64,000 nucleotides of DNA from Isoetes taiwanensis (lineage: Eukaryota > Streptophyta > Lycopodiopsida > Isoetales > Isoetaceae): the NCBI GenBank assembly GCA_021234155.1, contig JAJEKV010000020.1, positions 250,001 through 314,000 of the forward strand, in the 5' to 3' direction. Under the pieces are notes generated by a model. That model did no database searches. It had not been told where the DNA came from and saw only the letters and a program-made list of their open reading frames with translations. Position 1 is the first letter of the stretch, and every line of letters begins with the position of its first letter. This document shows, in pieces, positions 22,153 to 36,188 of the stretch. Both the position numbers and the translations under genes were made by a program.

Positions 22153-23871
22153 TGCGGCGGCTCCCCTGAACATATACGACCCTGGGGACGCATACATGTG
22201 GGACTTTTCCTCCCATGGCGACCAACTTCGCCATGAGCGGTGGAACCCTCCCGTCTATTCGGGCCATCTATAATACGATGCCCGAAAAAGAAGGACACCT
22301 GGCGGGGTCATTCGCCCACGCCTTCAATGGGGCTCCCTACGCCGCGAAGCGTGAATACAAGGGTTAGCACACAGCATAAATCACATATAAATAACCACCA
22401 CGAAGGGTGGCATATCCATCCAAATACCAACGGCAAAGAATATGCATCTAAACCTAAGAAAACACCCCAAACCCATGGTTCTACCCCGGTTCAGACTCCA
22501 GTGAGGATCGACTAACGGCTAGGCCTCAAGAGATCGGCGATGAGAATCTTGACATGGCGTTGGTCGGCATAGAACATTGGCTAGGGTTGTCCACTCCATC
22601 CGCCCTCCCGTGCACACTTTGCGGATGGGTCAATTCACGCTATGGCGCCGCTATAGCCTTAGGAGACGTTGGGCTCGAGGCATCACCCTCTTTGAGCCTA
22701 CTCGGGGTTCATGAAGCCCCCGGTCCGATGAGGCAGGTCGGGGAAGCGCCCCTTCGGAATCACAGTGGCTCCATGGGCGAGCTAGAGAATACGTGCCGCA
22801 TCAGCGACCCCCGCATCCGTAGCCGACTTACTCACCCTAAATCTACTCAAAGTGCAAGGTGCCCCATACGGGTCACACCTTCCCACCCAGGGAGTGTCGG
22901 ACCCATACCCGCCCCCTCACGTGGCCGGCTATCGAGGTCTAGCTCGCTATAGGAGTCCCGGGGAGCCTTTTATGTTCGTGCAAGACCCCACCTCCACTTC
23001 ACCACTGTGTTCCTTGTGCGGTGCTAAGCCCGGTACCATAGATCTATGACCGGTGGGCTCTTGTGCCAAAGCCGCAACTAATGGGATAATCTGGGGGCTC
23101 TATCTAGGAGCATACTACAATACATGGGCTCGGAGGTCTCTACCCCCGTAATTCCCCATTTCAAGAGTAATACTATGCAAAGAACTATCAATCCATCCTT
23201 TAAGAGCAAGACCGAATCGAGAAATAAAGAGAACTCACCTTTGCAATCAAGGGTTAGTTCCTACAAGTAAAACACAGAGAGAGAACAGAAGAAATACACA
23301 CTACAAGTGCCCAACAGGGCGCTACCCTAGAATTCCCAAGCTATACTAGCCACCCCACGAGTTCTTTGGACCGTTGTCATTTGGTGCTTCCATCTTCTTT
23401 GGATTTGGTGCTCGACCCGGCTACAGTAATGCGTGCTTGGCAAATGTGGCGCTCGGCTTGGCGGCTCGGCTCCTCAAAGGTGGCGCTCGGCTCCTCTTGG
23501 TCGATTCTTTGAAGGGTGCCCGGCTCTTTGCTCCTCCTCCTCCATCTCCACTTGCTCCTAATTCGAATTGGGGCAAATGGGGTGCAAAACCCCAATTTGG
23601 GTCCCAAGTTAGTAACTCTCCTTGCCCAATCGATTTGGGCGTGTGGCAACTCGGGTTGGCTAATATTAACTAATTTGGTATTTTAGGCCCTTTTAATATT
23701 AGATTAAGCCCTAAATTCGAATTAGGGTTTAAGGTTAGGTTTCCACCTTTATAATTTAATTATTAACATAGCTAACCTTAGCTTATGAATAATTAATGTG
23801 CCATTAATTATTCATAGTGACGTGTCACGTATTTATACTTAAAAAGGCGTATAAATATGTGGAACGTCACA
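22153..23871 (-). repeat. 3' LTR of the gypsy-type element
   Basis: About 1719 bp, homologous throughout to 30389-32094. It contains gcccacgccttcaatggggc and the AT-rich block with taattattcatagtgacgtg. The left end (TGCGGCGGCTCC) is mutated relative to the right LTR (TGTGGGACGCTCC). Confidence 0.88.
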
Positions 23872-26800
23872 TTCTCCCCACCTTAAAAGTGATGCTGTCC
23901 TCAGCATCAAGACTACTCTTGTTGTGGCCCATACATCGTACATTGGGAGGAAGTCTCCCCTCCTTAAAGAGATAGCGTGAGATTATAGATCACACAGACT
24001 TTGTCACGTTCAAAGTGATTTACAAAAGTTATGTACAACAATGCATGTGCAATTTATAAGTCTGGGATATAGAAGGTAGAGGTATAGATTAGACCTGATC
24101 ATTACAGTCAAGGTGTGTGGAAGTCTCACTGTTTTCTATTGTATTCTATTCAGAGTATGGCTAATTTTGAATTCATTGTTTCTATACACACGTGTAATTG
24201 ATTATGTATTATGGACAGGTACAGATACAAGCAACTTCTATTTGTTCTTATATTATGATACGGAGTTATTAAGCTCGCACTGTTTAGTAGAAAGTGATTC
24301 TAATGATATTAACTTCTGTGTATATGTATTATATTCTCCCGTCGCTTTGCAATCCATTTAATTATAGCCAGCGCTAATTTAATTTTGTGTCAGACTTTTG
24401 TTTTCCTATGTTATTATAGTTTTGACAACTTATAAGGTCCTATCCTCCTCGATTTGACATGCCCCTCACATTTAGACTTACCCTTTAATACAATTTTATC
24501 GCATCTTTGCGGTGACATTTTTACCCCTATATTCTAATATGAACTACATGGGCACACGTTCTTCATCCATTACTAGTCCTAACCTTCTAAGATAATCTAA
24601 GTCTCGATTATTCTCTCGTGAAGCTTGTGTAAGACATACATAATTATCTCCTTTTGTTATGTTTGATTATGTGTTTAAATAGTTCCTTTTAATTATCTTT
24701 AATGTTTCCATACGCTCACTCTATTCTAGTCTATCTTAACCATAGGTTATATTCACGTCGGTACGCCTTTGAATTACTTATTCATATTATTATTATTTTC
24801 GTAAATTTGTCACACATACGACACTCTTATATTTATAGGTACATCTCACGGATACATTCGACGTGAATCGCACCTGAGGGTCGCTATCTGGCAATTGCTA
24901 TGGCCATGCAATCCTCTGTATCCGACGAAGGACAGGTTGTGACTATGGTGTCCACGACGGAAGACATGCCTGGTCCCGCTTGAGGCTATTATATAATGAT
25001 GGATATTGCCATTCCACGTAGAAGGAGACTGGATATAGCACCATATATCTGATGGAGAAGTGGTTTATGATTATCTACCATCGACCACGTTAGAGAGGTA
25101 CTAGGCTAAGGTGGATCTGAATTATAAGTACCCAGCTCCTGAAAGGAAGACCACTTCAAAAGTGTAGGTTTCGACATTTTATAGCTATTGCCACTTGAAT
25201 GGAGGTATGACTCGCAGAAAGGTCGAGAATAATGTTGTATGAGGATGTGGATCCATAAACTACGGATTATAAAATTACGCATACGTTACGTTTCGTAAGA
25301 AGATTGGTGTTCCTGAGGTGTGCAATAACAATGCAAGGGGGTGCATGAATAAGATGACGACATAGTCACTTGGATACGCTCAATGACGTTGGTCAAATGC
25401 ATGACCATTACAAAAGATATAAATTAAGGAAATGAACACATCTGATGTCTGCTGGGAACATGGAGATGCCGAATAAGAGACTGGACAATAATGTGGAACG
25501 TAGTTTGCACATAAGGTCAAGAGAAGAGGACAATTGGGAGGAATAGGCACAAGCATCTAAAAAAGCTGCAAGTAGGTATGTTGGATCTTTGGTGAAGCCA
25601 GACTATGAAGGAAAGTTGACCTTCAACTAATGATACATTAGGAAGGCAAGTAATGTACCCACACGACAAGTGGGAGACAAGAGGTGCTTGAAAGTTGTTG
25701 TAAACAACGTTTCGAATATAGAACGTTGAATATACCTAAGTCTAGAGTATGAACAAGGTAGGCTCCCAATGAACATCTCACCAAGGAGGATGTGGTGCGG
25801 ACTTGGTATGGTGTGTATATTCCAAGGAGTAACTCGGCGTTGGTATATATGTGTACTAGGACCATTTAATAGAAAAACATAACTAAAAGAAGATAGGATA
25901 TATACTAGAACTTTTAGTTCACATTCCATATGAATCTGAAGTAATGAAGATAAGAGTTCTTATACTAGAGATCAAACATGTCCACAAGGAACTTAAGATG
26001 GCATTTGCCCGTGTGGAAGTTATGACTAGAGGTTGAGGACCAAGGCAAACTAAGACTAGAGACATGTCTAGGGTACCGAGATAACCAAGTTGAGGAAATA
26101 AGTTGGCATAAGTAGGAATATAACTAGATGCCTATGTCAACGAGTTACATATGAGTGTAGACTTGGGGTTGGTGCACACATGTTACTATATCATATAATA
26201 ACAACGTAAGCGGTCTTGGATGTTGGAAGGACTTGGTAGTATCAAATACTACACTCACGAGGATATCAAGGATGTCGATTGTGACATCCGGATGTATGTC
26301 ATCTTGGAAGATGGTAGAATACTCGCATAAGGCTGGTGGCATGTTACGCGTGACAATGTTTTCTGGGAAGAAGCATAATGATATGCTTATATACGAAGAT
26401 ATTGGGTTAAGGTATGGTCCACCAGAGATATGTACTCAAGCTATTACTAAGGGAGATGAGAAGAGTTTAAATCAATGAGAATAGCTAGAGTAAGTCTAGC
26501 ATATACGGTGACGTCACATTGAAGAACATCCCGAGGATGGTTGGAACGGTATTGGAATAACTGATAATGAGAGGTTAACTACTCAAAGGTTCCAGATATG
26601 AATGAATTACTTCAACGTTATAAGCTGGGAGCATTTATTTGGTTTTGGGAATAAAAAGATGTATCAAATCGTGTCCCCTTGATAGAAGAGAAGAAGGAGT
26701 CCGACGACTTTGGTGATTACATCTTTAGGGATAACCGAGAAGAGGGCAATCGATAGAAATTCCATGTCCCGATAAAAATCAAGACGAGAGGTATAGCTCG

Positions 26801-29800
26801 GAAGGGGTGAGATTATATAGACCAGTAGTCCATATATCCTAAGAGTTACCCTACTCGGGGGAAACAATTGTAGGTACGGAAGTAGAGGCTGGAGGATCCG
26901 TTGCCTTGCGGCATAGACCCGTTAGAGATTATGACTTTGAAACCCTTAAGAGGGTAATGAATTGGACAATCATATGGCGGTTACTAACGAAGATGGAAAC
27001 ATTGGGTTTTCCTATTAGAAGACCAGGAGGTTTTAGTGCCTCCGCTTCATTATGAGGGAGCCAAAGACGACAACATTCAAAGGGATCAAAAGTTGAGGTT
27101 GACATGCTAACTTCAGAAAAATAGGTTAGGTGTGACAAAACATGGCGAAACGCAAATTAACTGAACGAACCTTTAGAAAAGGCCTTGGACTATGGTAGAA
27201 ACCTTTGGAACTATGGCATAATCCCATGGGAAAATTATAGTTTATGTACGGGGTTAAAGTACCATAAGTTTAAATTCATCCCTTTTAGGTCAACCCCTTA
27301 GGTTAAGATACTCCATGGTGGCGTACCTTTATTGGGTGACGTGTCAGCTTATTTATACGTATACCGTATAAATACGTGGAACGTCACACTCCCCCCTTAG
27401 AAATAATGCTGTCCTCAGCATTGGGGTTAGTCAAACAAATGACGGTTAATCGAAAACTGCAATAGAAGAAAGTATACATAAAAAGGAAGGTAATTCCTTA
27501 TTTCCAAAGGTAATAGCATGAAAGCTTAAAACATGGAAGAGTTTAAGCACCAAGGTGCATTTGATATACTTATCATAAGAAGGTTTAAGGACCGAAGTCC
27601 GATATCAAACATCACCGTAACAAAAAGGTAACAGATGTAGATAAGATAAAACTGGAAAATTCGGGCCATCAGCAACCCTCTATACATGGGCAGGTTACGT
27701 ATTGCTTACTGGCCTGCACATGTGAGTTGGCCCCTGCCCATTTGGGAAGTAGGTGGTACAGCCACATCATAAGAACCACAAAGGTTACATTTGACTAAGT
27801 TAGAGCGAGCTCTAGCATTGTGGGATGAGGATATATGTTTGTTATGTACATAGCATGTACATATACGATAAACATGCTGGAGAGGTAATCTAAGTGGCGA
27901 CACAAGGAGAGAAAGACGAGTGTATCCCAAAGTTACTGATGAAGGGTTAAGGTAGGATGTCGTAGTTGGCAGCTGAAATAGATGTCAACGGCCAATAGAA
28001 TGAAGCTCAAGATGAGGGGGTTGAATAGTACAATAGTACAATTCCGGATAGGTATCAAATAGGAGTTACATGCTAAAATTAAAATGTGTCTTGAATAGAC
28101 ACCTAAAACTAGCTTTCCCACATGATCCATAGCCGGATCGGTAATGAGGTGACCGGCATGGGTTACATGGAGGTGTAAGTTAGGATATATAGGACCCGAA
28201 CATGGATACAAGTCAGGGTTATCATAAAACAAAGGTAATTGTAGAAAGGCTCACAAAATAATAGGCAGGCACCTTGATGACTCTGGGTAATTTACGATTA
28301 ATAATGAAGGCTCACCCGCTCTTAGGCCATGACTATGGCTTGAACGCAGTATGCCAAGTCATTGGGAATGCTACAACAATGTGATAGCATCATGTGAGAG
28401 AAATGTAATAATTAACATTTCGGGATGTACGACAATGTTAAGTCATAACCCCAATGATAGGTGGGTCAACAATATATGGAACATATAATAGCGGCTCAAA
28501 AGCCACAAGGCGATTAATGAATACGTAAAAGGAGTAAATGGGTTGGTGACTCTCTTGAATAAAGGTCACGACCCAAAGGCCAAAGGGTGAGATGTGTACT
28601 TGTGGTGGCGTAAGGATGGGAATCTTGAAAATCGATCATAGGCGTAGAAAACATATTGAAGAAGAGAAGGAAAAGGATCCTTATGAATGATATTTAGCAA
28701 TCACGGATAGGAAGGTTATTTCCTAACATGAAGGGTAGTCTTTGCTAACATGCAAAGGTATACCTGCGGCTTGAAAGGCAGCAAGAGCTGAAAAACTCTT
28801 TAAAGATTTGGTGTATGGCTCAAGGAGGAAGACTTGCATGTCCTAGGACAACATGGTGAATTGAATTCACCGAGGACATTTTTTAATAAATAGATAGATA
28901 GGTAGACCGCATTTGTACGTCATGCCATATTGGCATCGATCCATGAGGACATATGACGGACCCCGAAAGACTTGAACACAAGACCTCTGGACAGAGGAGG
29001 CATATCGTGAAAGGTCTTTGGGTGGTACGGTCCCCTTGGATCTGGACGTAATCCATTGGAATATGTAAGTTCATTTGCGGAACTTAATGACGTTTAGGCA
29101 CTAAAATAATAGTTGGAAAGACTTCGGCCCAACGCGATCTAGATAGCATAGAAGGGGTGATTAGTCAACAATGGTTGGAGGCCATTGGAATGTGCGGAGA
29201 ACAAGTCCAAAAGAGGGTAGCTGGCATTGTCAATTTGACAGCGTGTAGTGCTTGAATAACTACTCATAGCCATATAGGCGGTGAAGTTTGGTACAAAATG
29301 ATACCAAGGTTTGTACCCAAACACAAACTCATTACGTATTACAGAGGATGTGTCATGATCTAGGGGAAGTGGTCCATGAAAGGAACAAGACCAATGAGAA
29401 GGAATATTGAAGGGTGGTAGGATCAAAGGAATCCAAACCGATGGTCTAGAGGGGTCTTTGCATGGCGTCCCTAGTCGGTTGGACGACAAAGAGATCCTTT
29501 CTCACGGGGCTGAGGCGAGTCAAGGTTTAGACACTAGAGAGAGGCAACGTTAATTAGAATTATGTTTAAAAAACATTACTTGTATAACATCGAATAAGGT
29601 CTAATCGAAAGCATATGAATGTAGTATGGATTGAATCATGGCAAGGCCCGAAGAAATTGTGTTATCAAGGCATCTACCAAAGGAAAAATATAGGTCGAGG
29701 CGCCGATAATTGGACATTATTATCGTAAACTATGGGAATATCCAAGGATATAACACATCTTTGCTATTCTAGAGAGTTGCCCTGTCATTGTTAATTAAAT

Positions 29801-30091
29801 TTCCGGAATTAGTCCCACCAAGTGATTTGATGTTATCATAACAAGTTGGCCGGACTTGCTAGATTACGTCGTTTCATTTGGTCGGTCTATTCCTAGGGGG
29901 TACTAGCTTTATATATGGTTACTGATTATCCGTTCGACCACAGAGAGAGGTCGACTCCGTGGCTATGGCAAGGCTGCTTACTCTGGCGGCTATGGCAAGA
30001 GAGCTTGCTTCCGCGGCTATGGCACCCCTACCTCGGCGTTACGTTGTTGGCGTGGGGAAGCGTCCGGGTACCCCACGCCCGCCACTTAGGG

Positions 30092-30115
30092 TTTTTTTTT
30101 TTTTTTTTTTTTTTT
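30092..30115 (+). repeat. T24 homopolymer between inverted GC-rich arms
   Basis: A run of 24 T is flanked by GCCCGCCAC and GTGGCGGGC, which are reverse complements. It lies in the leader of the retrotransposon, just downstream of its primer site in the minus-strand sense. Confidence 0.85.
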
Positions 30116-30371
30116 AATTTAAATTAGGGTGGCGGGCACCCCTACCTCGATGTCGCCACGCCGCCAAGAACACGGGGGTACCCCCGCCCGCCACTTAGGG
30201 TTAGGGTTTCGCGACCGTACACTCCTCTTAATCCCACTTAAACCAAATTAAGTCAATCATGGCGACATCTACTACACCACCCAAATCTCATACTACTCCA
30301 AAATCCTCACTCACTAGCTAACGATCTAACGAGTTTGACATGGCGGTGCTATGATCGGTCCACCAAAATCA

Positions 30372-30384
30372 TGGCTCGATACCA
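30372..30384 (-). other. Primer-binding site, Met-tRNA-like
   Basis: On the minus strand TGGTATCGAGCCA begins 4 nt after the 5' LTR end (...CCCACA). It differs by one missing base from the usual plant initiator-Met PBS TGGTATCAGAGCCA. Confidence 0.75.
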
Positions 30385-30388
30385 CCTT

Positions 30389-32094
30389 TGTGGGACGCTC
30401 CACGAACATATCGACCCCGGACGTATACATGCGAGGGGACTTTCCCCTCCCATGGCGACCAACTTCGCCATGGCGGAACCCTCCGTCTATTTCGGGCCAT
30501 CTATATCCACGATGCGAAAGAAGGACACTGAAGGGTCATTCGCCCACGCCTTCAATGGGGCTCCTACGTGCGGAAGGCGTGAATACAAGGGTTAGCACAC
30601 AAAGATAAATCACATATAAATAACCACCACGAAGGGTGGCATATCCATCAAATACCAGCGGCAAATAATATGCATCTAAACCTAAGAAAAACACCCCAAA
30701 CCCATGGTTCTACCCGGTTCGGACTCTCGGTGAGGATCGACTAACGGCTAGGCCTCAAGAGATCGTGAGGCGAGAATCTTGACATGGCGTTGGCTGGCAT
30801 AGAACATTGGCTAGGGTTGTCCACTCCATCCGCCCCTCCTGTGCACACTGCGGATGGGTCAATTCACGCTATGGCGCCGCTATAGCCTTCCAGGAGACGC
30901 AGGCTCGAGGCATCACCTGCTGAGCCTACTCCGGGGTTCATGAAGCCCCGGTCCGATGAGGCGGGTCGGGGAAGCGTCCCCTTCGAGAATCCGCGGTGGC
31001 TCCATGGGCGAGCTAGAGAATACGTGCCACATCGGCGACCCCGCATCCGTGCGACTTACTCACCCTAAATCTACTCAAAGTGCAAGGTGCCCCATGCGGG
31101 TCACACCTTCCCACCGGGGAGTGTCGAGACCCATACCCGGCCCTCACGTGTGACTTCGCCGAGGTCTAGCTTCGCTATAGGAGTCCGGGGAGCCTTTTAT
31201 GTTCGTGCAAGACCCCACCTCCACTTCACCACTTGTGTTCCTTATGCGGTGCTAAGCCCGATTACCATAGCATCTATGACCCGGTGGGCTCTTGTGCCTG
31301 GGGCAACTAATGGGATAATACTGGGGGCTCTATCTAGGAGCATACTACAATACATGGGCTGAGAGGTCTCTACCCCGTAATTCCCCATTTCAAGAGTAAT
31401 ACTATGCAAAGAACTATCAATCCATCCTTTAAGAGCAAGACCAGAATCAGAAATAAAGAGAACTCACCTTTGCAATCAAGGGTTAGTTCCTACAAGTAAA
31501 ACACGAGAGAAAGGAAGAAATACACACTACAAAGTGCCAACCTTGGGCGCTACCCTAGAATTCCCAAGCTATACTAGCCACCCACCCGAGTTCCTTTGGA
31601 CCCGTTGTCATTTGGTGCTTCCATCTTCCTTGGATTTGGTGCTCACCAGCTACAGTGCGATGCTTGGCAAATGTGGCGCTTCGGCTTGGCGGCTCGGCTC
31701 CTCAAAGGTGGCTTCGGCTCCTCTTGGTCGATTTCTTTAAGGGTGCACGGCTGCTGCTCCTCCTCCTCCATCTCCACTTGCTCTAATTAATTGGGGCAAA
31801 TGGGGTGCAAAACCCCAATTTGGGTCCCAAGTTAGTAACTCTCCCTTGCTTAATCGATTTGGGCGGTGGCACTTCGGGTTGGCTAATATTAACTAATTTG
31901 GTATTTTAGGCCCTTTTAATATTAGATTAAGCCCTAAATTCGAATTAGGGTTTAAGGTTAGGTTTCCACCTTTATAATTTAATTATTAACATAGCTAACC
32001 TTAGCTTATGAATAATTAATGTGCCATTAATTATTCATAGTGACGTGTCACGTATTTATACTTAAAAAGGCGTATAAATATGTGGAACGTCACA
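30389..32094 (-). repeat. 5' LTR of the gypsy-type element
   Basis: About 1706 bp, with TG/CA ends and homology over its full length to 22153-23871. Transcription would start within it on the minus strand; no clear TATA box was chosen. Confidence 0.88.
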
Positions 32095-34738
32095 ATTACC
32101 GTAAGTCCTCCGTAAGTAGGAGCTCTACAAATTTAGGGCACCATTAGCATTATTTTTTTCTCTATACCTTTTGTGCTTCCATACCCCTTTTGCTGTTTGG
32201 GTCCCATGGTCAATTTAGTTGTTGTGGATGTTATCTGTCTGTCTATCTAAATCAAAAATTCTCATTCTATAATATAATTCAACGACAGTTAGTGCTTGAA
32301 GATCTACATGAAACAAAATAATTCCACTTCAATTGTACGCACTTGGTTTTAATACCTTTGTAAATGCTTGCTTTTCTTCAATCCAATCCAGAGGCAGAAA
32401 AAAAGCGAATTAGATGGTCATTCAAAACGACAATTGAATTAAACCCCTTGTGCACCATGAGTGACTGCATCCTCATGCCAAAAATCAAATGGCATGTCAA
32501 CACTTAGATAAAAGGCAATAAGCATTTTTCCCACTATGACAATGTGCCTCTCCTTCATAATCTCGAATGCACTCTCAACTTATTCTTGCTCGCACTATTT
32601 TTCCAGGCAGTCATAGATCCCGATACCAAGATTATGCCACCTAGCAATAAAAAATAAAAGAAAATTAACAGCATCATACCTAATCGATTTCCCAGCAAAT
32701 GTAGTGGTACTCCATGGAAAAGCATCCTAGCATATGTCCTACAACGAAATTGAAAAAAAAAAAAAGAGACCAAGATAGGAATCTCACAGGGATGTAGTAT
32801 CCTCTGAAGATGCCTGAAGCCACATGATGCATCTGTGTTTATAGTTCAAATTGACATGCGCCATCAAACACTTCGAAAACAGCAATAAGGGCGACGAGGA
32901 GACTACTGGCCACAATAAGTTTAGGCCAGTCAGAGGGTATATCTGAATATATATTGGCATATATCCAAAATATTCCACATTTCCACATAAAGCGAGGGTT
33001 TGTCCTTTAAGGGCAACCCAAAAGCCATTGCAATAGTAACCTAATGATTAGGTCATTGGGTATGGATGTGCTCCATTCAGGCTCAAAATCCACTGGCTAC
33101 CATTAGATGGGTGATATATGGAAAAAGGTAATGATATTTTTAAAGGTAGCGTTGAGCTCAATCTCATGGTCATTAGCCACCATCCATCTATTCTACACGG
33201 GAACACAAAGCAATAGCATGCTTTTAAATCCCGGGTGACGTGCATCGCAAGTAATCATTAATTAAGTGAGAATCTCATGGTCATTATCCAACATCTATCC
33301 TACATAGGAACACAAAGCAATAGCATGGCTTCAAATCTCGAGTGTTCTCATGGTCATGCATCGCAAGACATCACTAATTAAATTCCATATACTTTGCAAG
33401 ATAAACTTCCAACCAATAATATTTTGTCAACAAAACAAAATATTCGCAAAAACCATTGTTGCCAAAATATACGAGGATGTCATCCCTCACTAATGTAATG
33501 CACAGTTGATGCGAATTACTGCATTATTCCACGCACTTTAAATCCCATAAATGTTTCTCCTCTTGTTCACGGCGGCGCCGCTCAAGCTTTCTTCCGGACG
33601 CGTTTCTTTTGTAGGGTTCTTAGCACAGGGTTGCTAGCAACGCCATAACTGAGTTCTCACTAGCACAGGGTTTTCGCTCTGTTGTTTCTTGAAGTATCTT
33701 GCCGGAGCAAAGTTTAGGTAATTTGTAACTTCTGTATATCTGTAGTCTGGTGGCCAAATCTGTTTGTTTTCGTAGCTGAGTCTGGAGGATCAATTCTTGC
33801 TAGTTTTAAAGCTTTCAAGCACAAATTCCACCCTAGAATCCGATCCAAATCTTCTATCACGAGTACTCACGGAGTCGTGTGTTCAAGCATAGATTTCCCC
33901 TTTGACTCACGAACCGGGTAGGAGCCTCTACTTGATGTATTTGATGTATTTGTTGTATAGTTGTATTTGATGACATGGATTGATGGATTATCACTACCGT
34001 ATGAGGTAGTTTGTTGTTGTTATTGCTAGTGCTTACGTTGTTATGTTTGCTTCAGCTGATGTAGAAGCCCATAGGGGACGGACTGGAATGACACCTCCGT
34101 GTGTCCTCTGCTCATTGTCTGGCCATCCACATACATGGGTTAGACAGGGGCCCATGCGATAGATGTTGTTGGATGGGGAAGGTCCTTCGATATGTTCGGC
34201 AAGTTGTCGTATATAGCGCAAGGAGTTTTATTATAATTGCATTTTGGGCATGATGTAATTCCGCATTTTTGCGAAATCACCGCATATTGACTTGTGTATG
34301 GTGACATAATCCCATTAAAACCTGTCCTAAAGCTGCAGCTAAGCTATTAAGTTCTTTATCAGTGGCATCACAATTTCTTTCTTTGTTGTGCTTTGTTTTT
34401 GTTAGTATTCACGTTATCTACTGCTATCATACATTGAACCGAATGCTTGCAGATAAAGTTCTCTTATACAAAATACAAAATATTTTGTCCTTCAGTTATG
34501 CAACACTTCCACTAATATTAAATTGCTCCATTTCCAACCTTTGCCTATGCCTTTTCCAATAACATTATGCAGCAGTATTGGGGGGATCCATAGTGCTTTG
34601 GCACCTTGCTTTTCTAAAGATGGATGGATAGTTTAGAAACTGATTGTCTTGGCTATTTATGTGAAGAACAAAATGGTCAGTTATCCATCAAAACCATAAA
34701 AAACTGTCCGAAATTTAGAAGGATGATTTTGGAATTTT
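32095..34738. other. Intergenic, no gene seen
   Basis: AT-rich sequence without recognisable coding. A roughly 110-bp unit (caatctcatggtcattagcc..., acacaaagcaatagcatg) is imperfectly duplicated in tandem at about 33158-33381. Confidence 0.55.
33158..33381. repeat. Imperfect tandem duplication, about 110 bp
   Basis: Both halves contain tctcatggtcatta, catctatc/catccatc, ggaacacaaagcaatagcat, tgcatcgcaag and tcactaattaa/tcattaattaa in the same order. Confidence 0.8.
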
Positions 34739-35500
<762 letters not shown>

Positions 35501-36063
35501 CCACGTTTCAACCTTGTTTTTGTCCAATGGCTATATTTGTAGCCCAAAGAATCTCTTAGCGGTGATGGTCATGGGCTCTGTGATTTAAATCTCTGCAAAA
35601 TGCCGGAACTGTGTTTGTCCCGAAACAGAGTAAGAAATAGGATTTCCATAGTGGCCACGTGCTGGAACGTAATTCGCCCAACCGTGCATTACGTCCGGTA
35701 ATGCATGCTTCTCGAGATTCTGGCAATAATTTTCTCGACAGCGCCACCAAACTCAGTGGCACGCACGCTGGGTCCCCGCTCGTATGCCGCCTCGTTTGGC
35801 AGAGCCGCCTCGAAAAATTATATGCCGGAATTTCTTCAAACGTATCTAGTACATCAGTCACCAATAAATCGAAAAGCCGTAAGAGTGAGGACAGTACCCA
35901 AACCGAATATTGTTGCAACAAATAGGCATGCTCACAAAACCCTACATCTTGGTCCGGCAGGGTTGAGGAGCAGGGCAGACTGTGTGGCAAGGGAGCAGCT
36001 CTTCTCAAGAAATCTTGCAAAGACTATACAGATCCAACATTCTCATCCCCTCGGCCGCGATAT

Positions 36064-36188
36064 TAGGGTTGCAAATTTTGGCATGTCAACGTGTTTCATG
36101 GTTCAGCTCCTCATTTTACAGACAGAGTACAGAGTCGGAAGTCCAGTCTACTTTGCAACACGCCGACATGCCAAAATCTGCAACCCTA
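36064..36188. other. Long imperfect hairpin (candidate non-coding RNA or MITE relic)
   Basis: Arms 36064-36095 and 36157-36188 pair over 32 bp with about three mismatches (left arm starts TAGGGTTGCAAATTTTGGCA), with a loop of about 61 nt. Size and shape fit a plant pri-miRNA foldback or a small inverted-repeat element. No known miRNA was recognised. Confidence 0.5.

Larger units (their letters stand above)
23872..30388 (-). pseudogene. Degenerate Pol/internal region, apparently composite
   Basis: No intact frame. Two places on the minus strand read like the end of plant gypsy Pol followed by an LTR start: at 23872-23905 and at 27389-27415 (AEDSIISKGG followed by TGTGACGTTCCACG). So 27388 and leftwards may be the LTR of a second, related element, and the interior is nested or tandem. 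Around 29140-29300 the minus strand reads MSSYSSTTRCQIDNASYP then LLDLFSAHSNG, which lines up weakly with the integrase block SSYHPQTDGQTE-VNRTLEDML. No reverse-transcriptase YxDD motif was found by eye. Near the 5' LTR, at 29.93-30.2 kb, there are short GC-rich repeats (ggctatggcaag) and a T24 run. Confidence 0.5.
22153..32094 (-). mobile_element. Ty3/gypsy-type LTR retrotransposon, degenerate, about 9.9 kb
   Basis: Two long direct repeats (22153-23871 and 30389-32094) bound a 6.5-kb interior. Read on the minus strand, LTRs begin TGTGACGTTCC and end ...CCCACA, a TG...CA pair with short inverted ends. A primer-binding-like site lies just inside the 5' LTR. Right next to the 3' LTR, the minus strand reads DAEDSITF, like the EDK/EDS-x-F ending of plant gypsy Pol. 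The flanks attct (22148-22152) and attac (32095-32099) may be a mutated 5-bp target duplication. Interior frames are closed by many stops, so the copy is inactive. LTR divergence is dominated by small indels. Confidence 0.85.

Noticed and set aside
22240-23673. Open frames within the LTRs on both strands
   Set aside because: Not conserved between the two LTR copies, which differ by frame-breaking indels; no domain.
36064-36188. Foldback as a tRNA gene
   Set aside because: The arms are too long, and no cloverleaf, anticodon arm or A/B box promoter pattern is visible.
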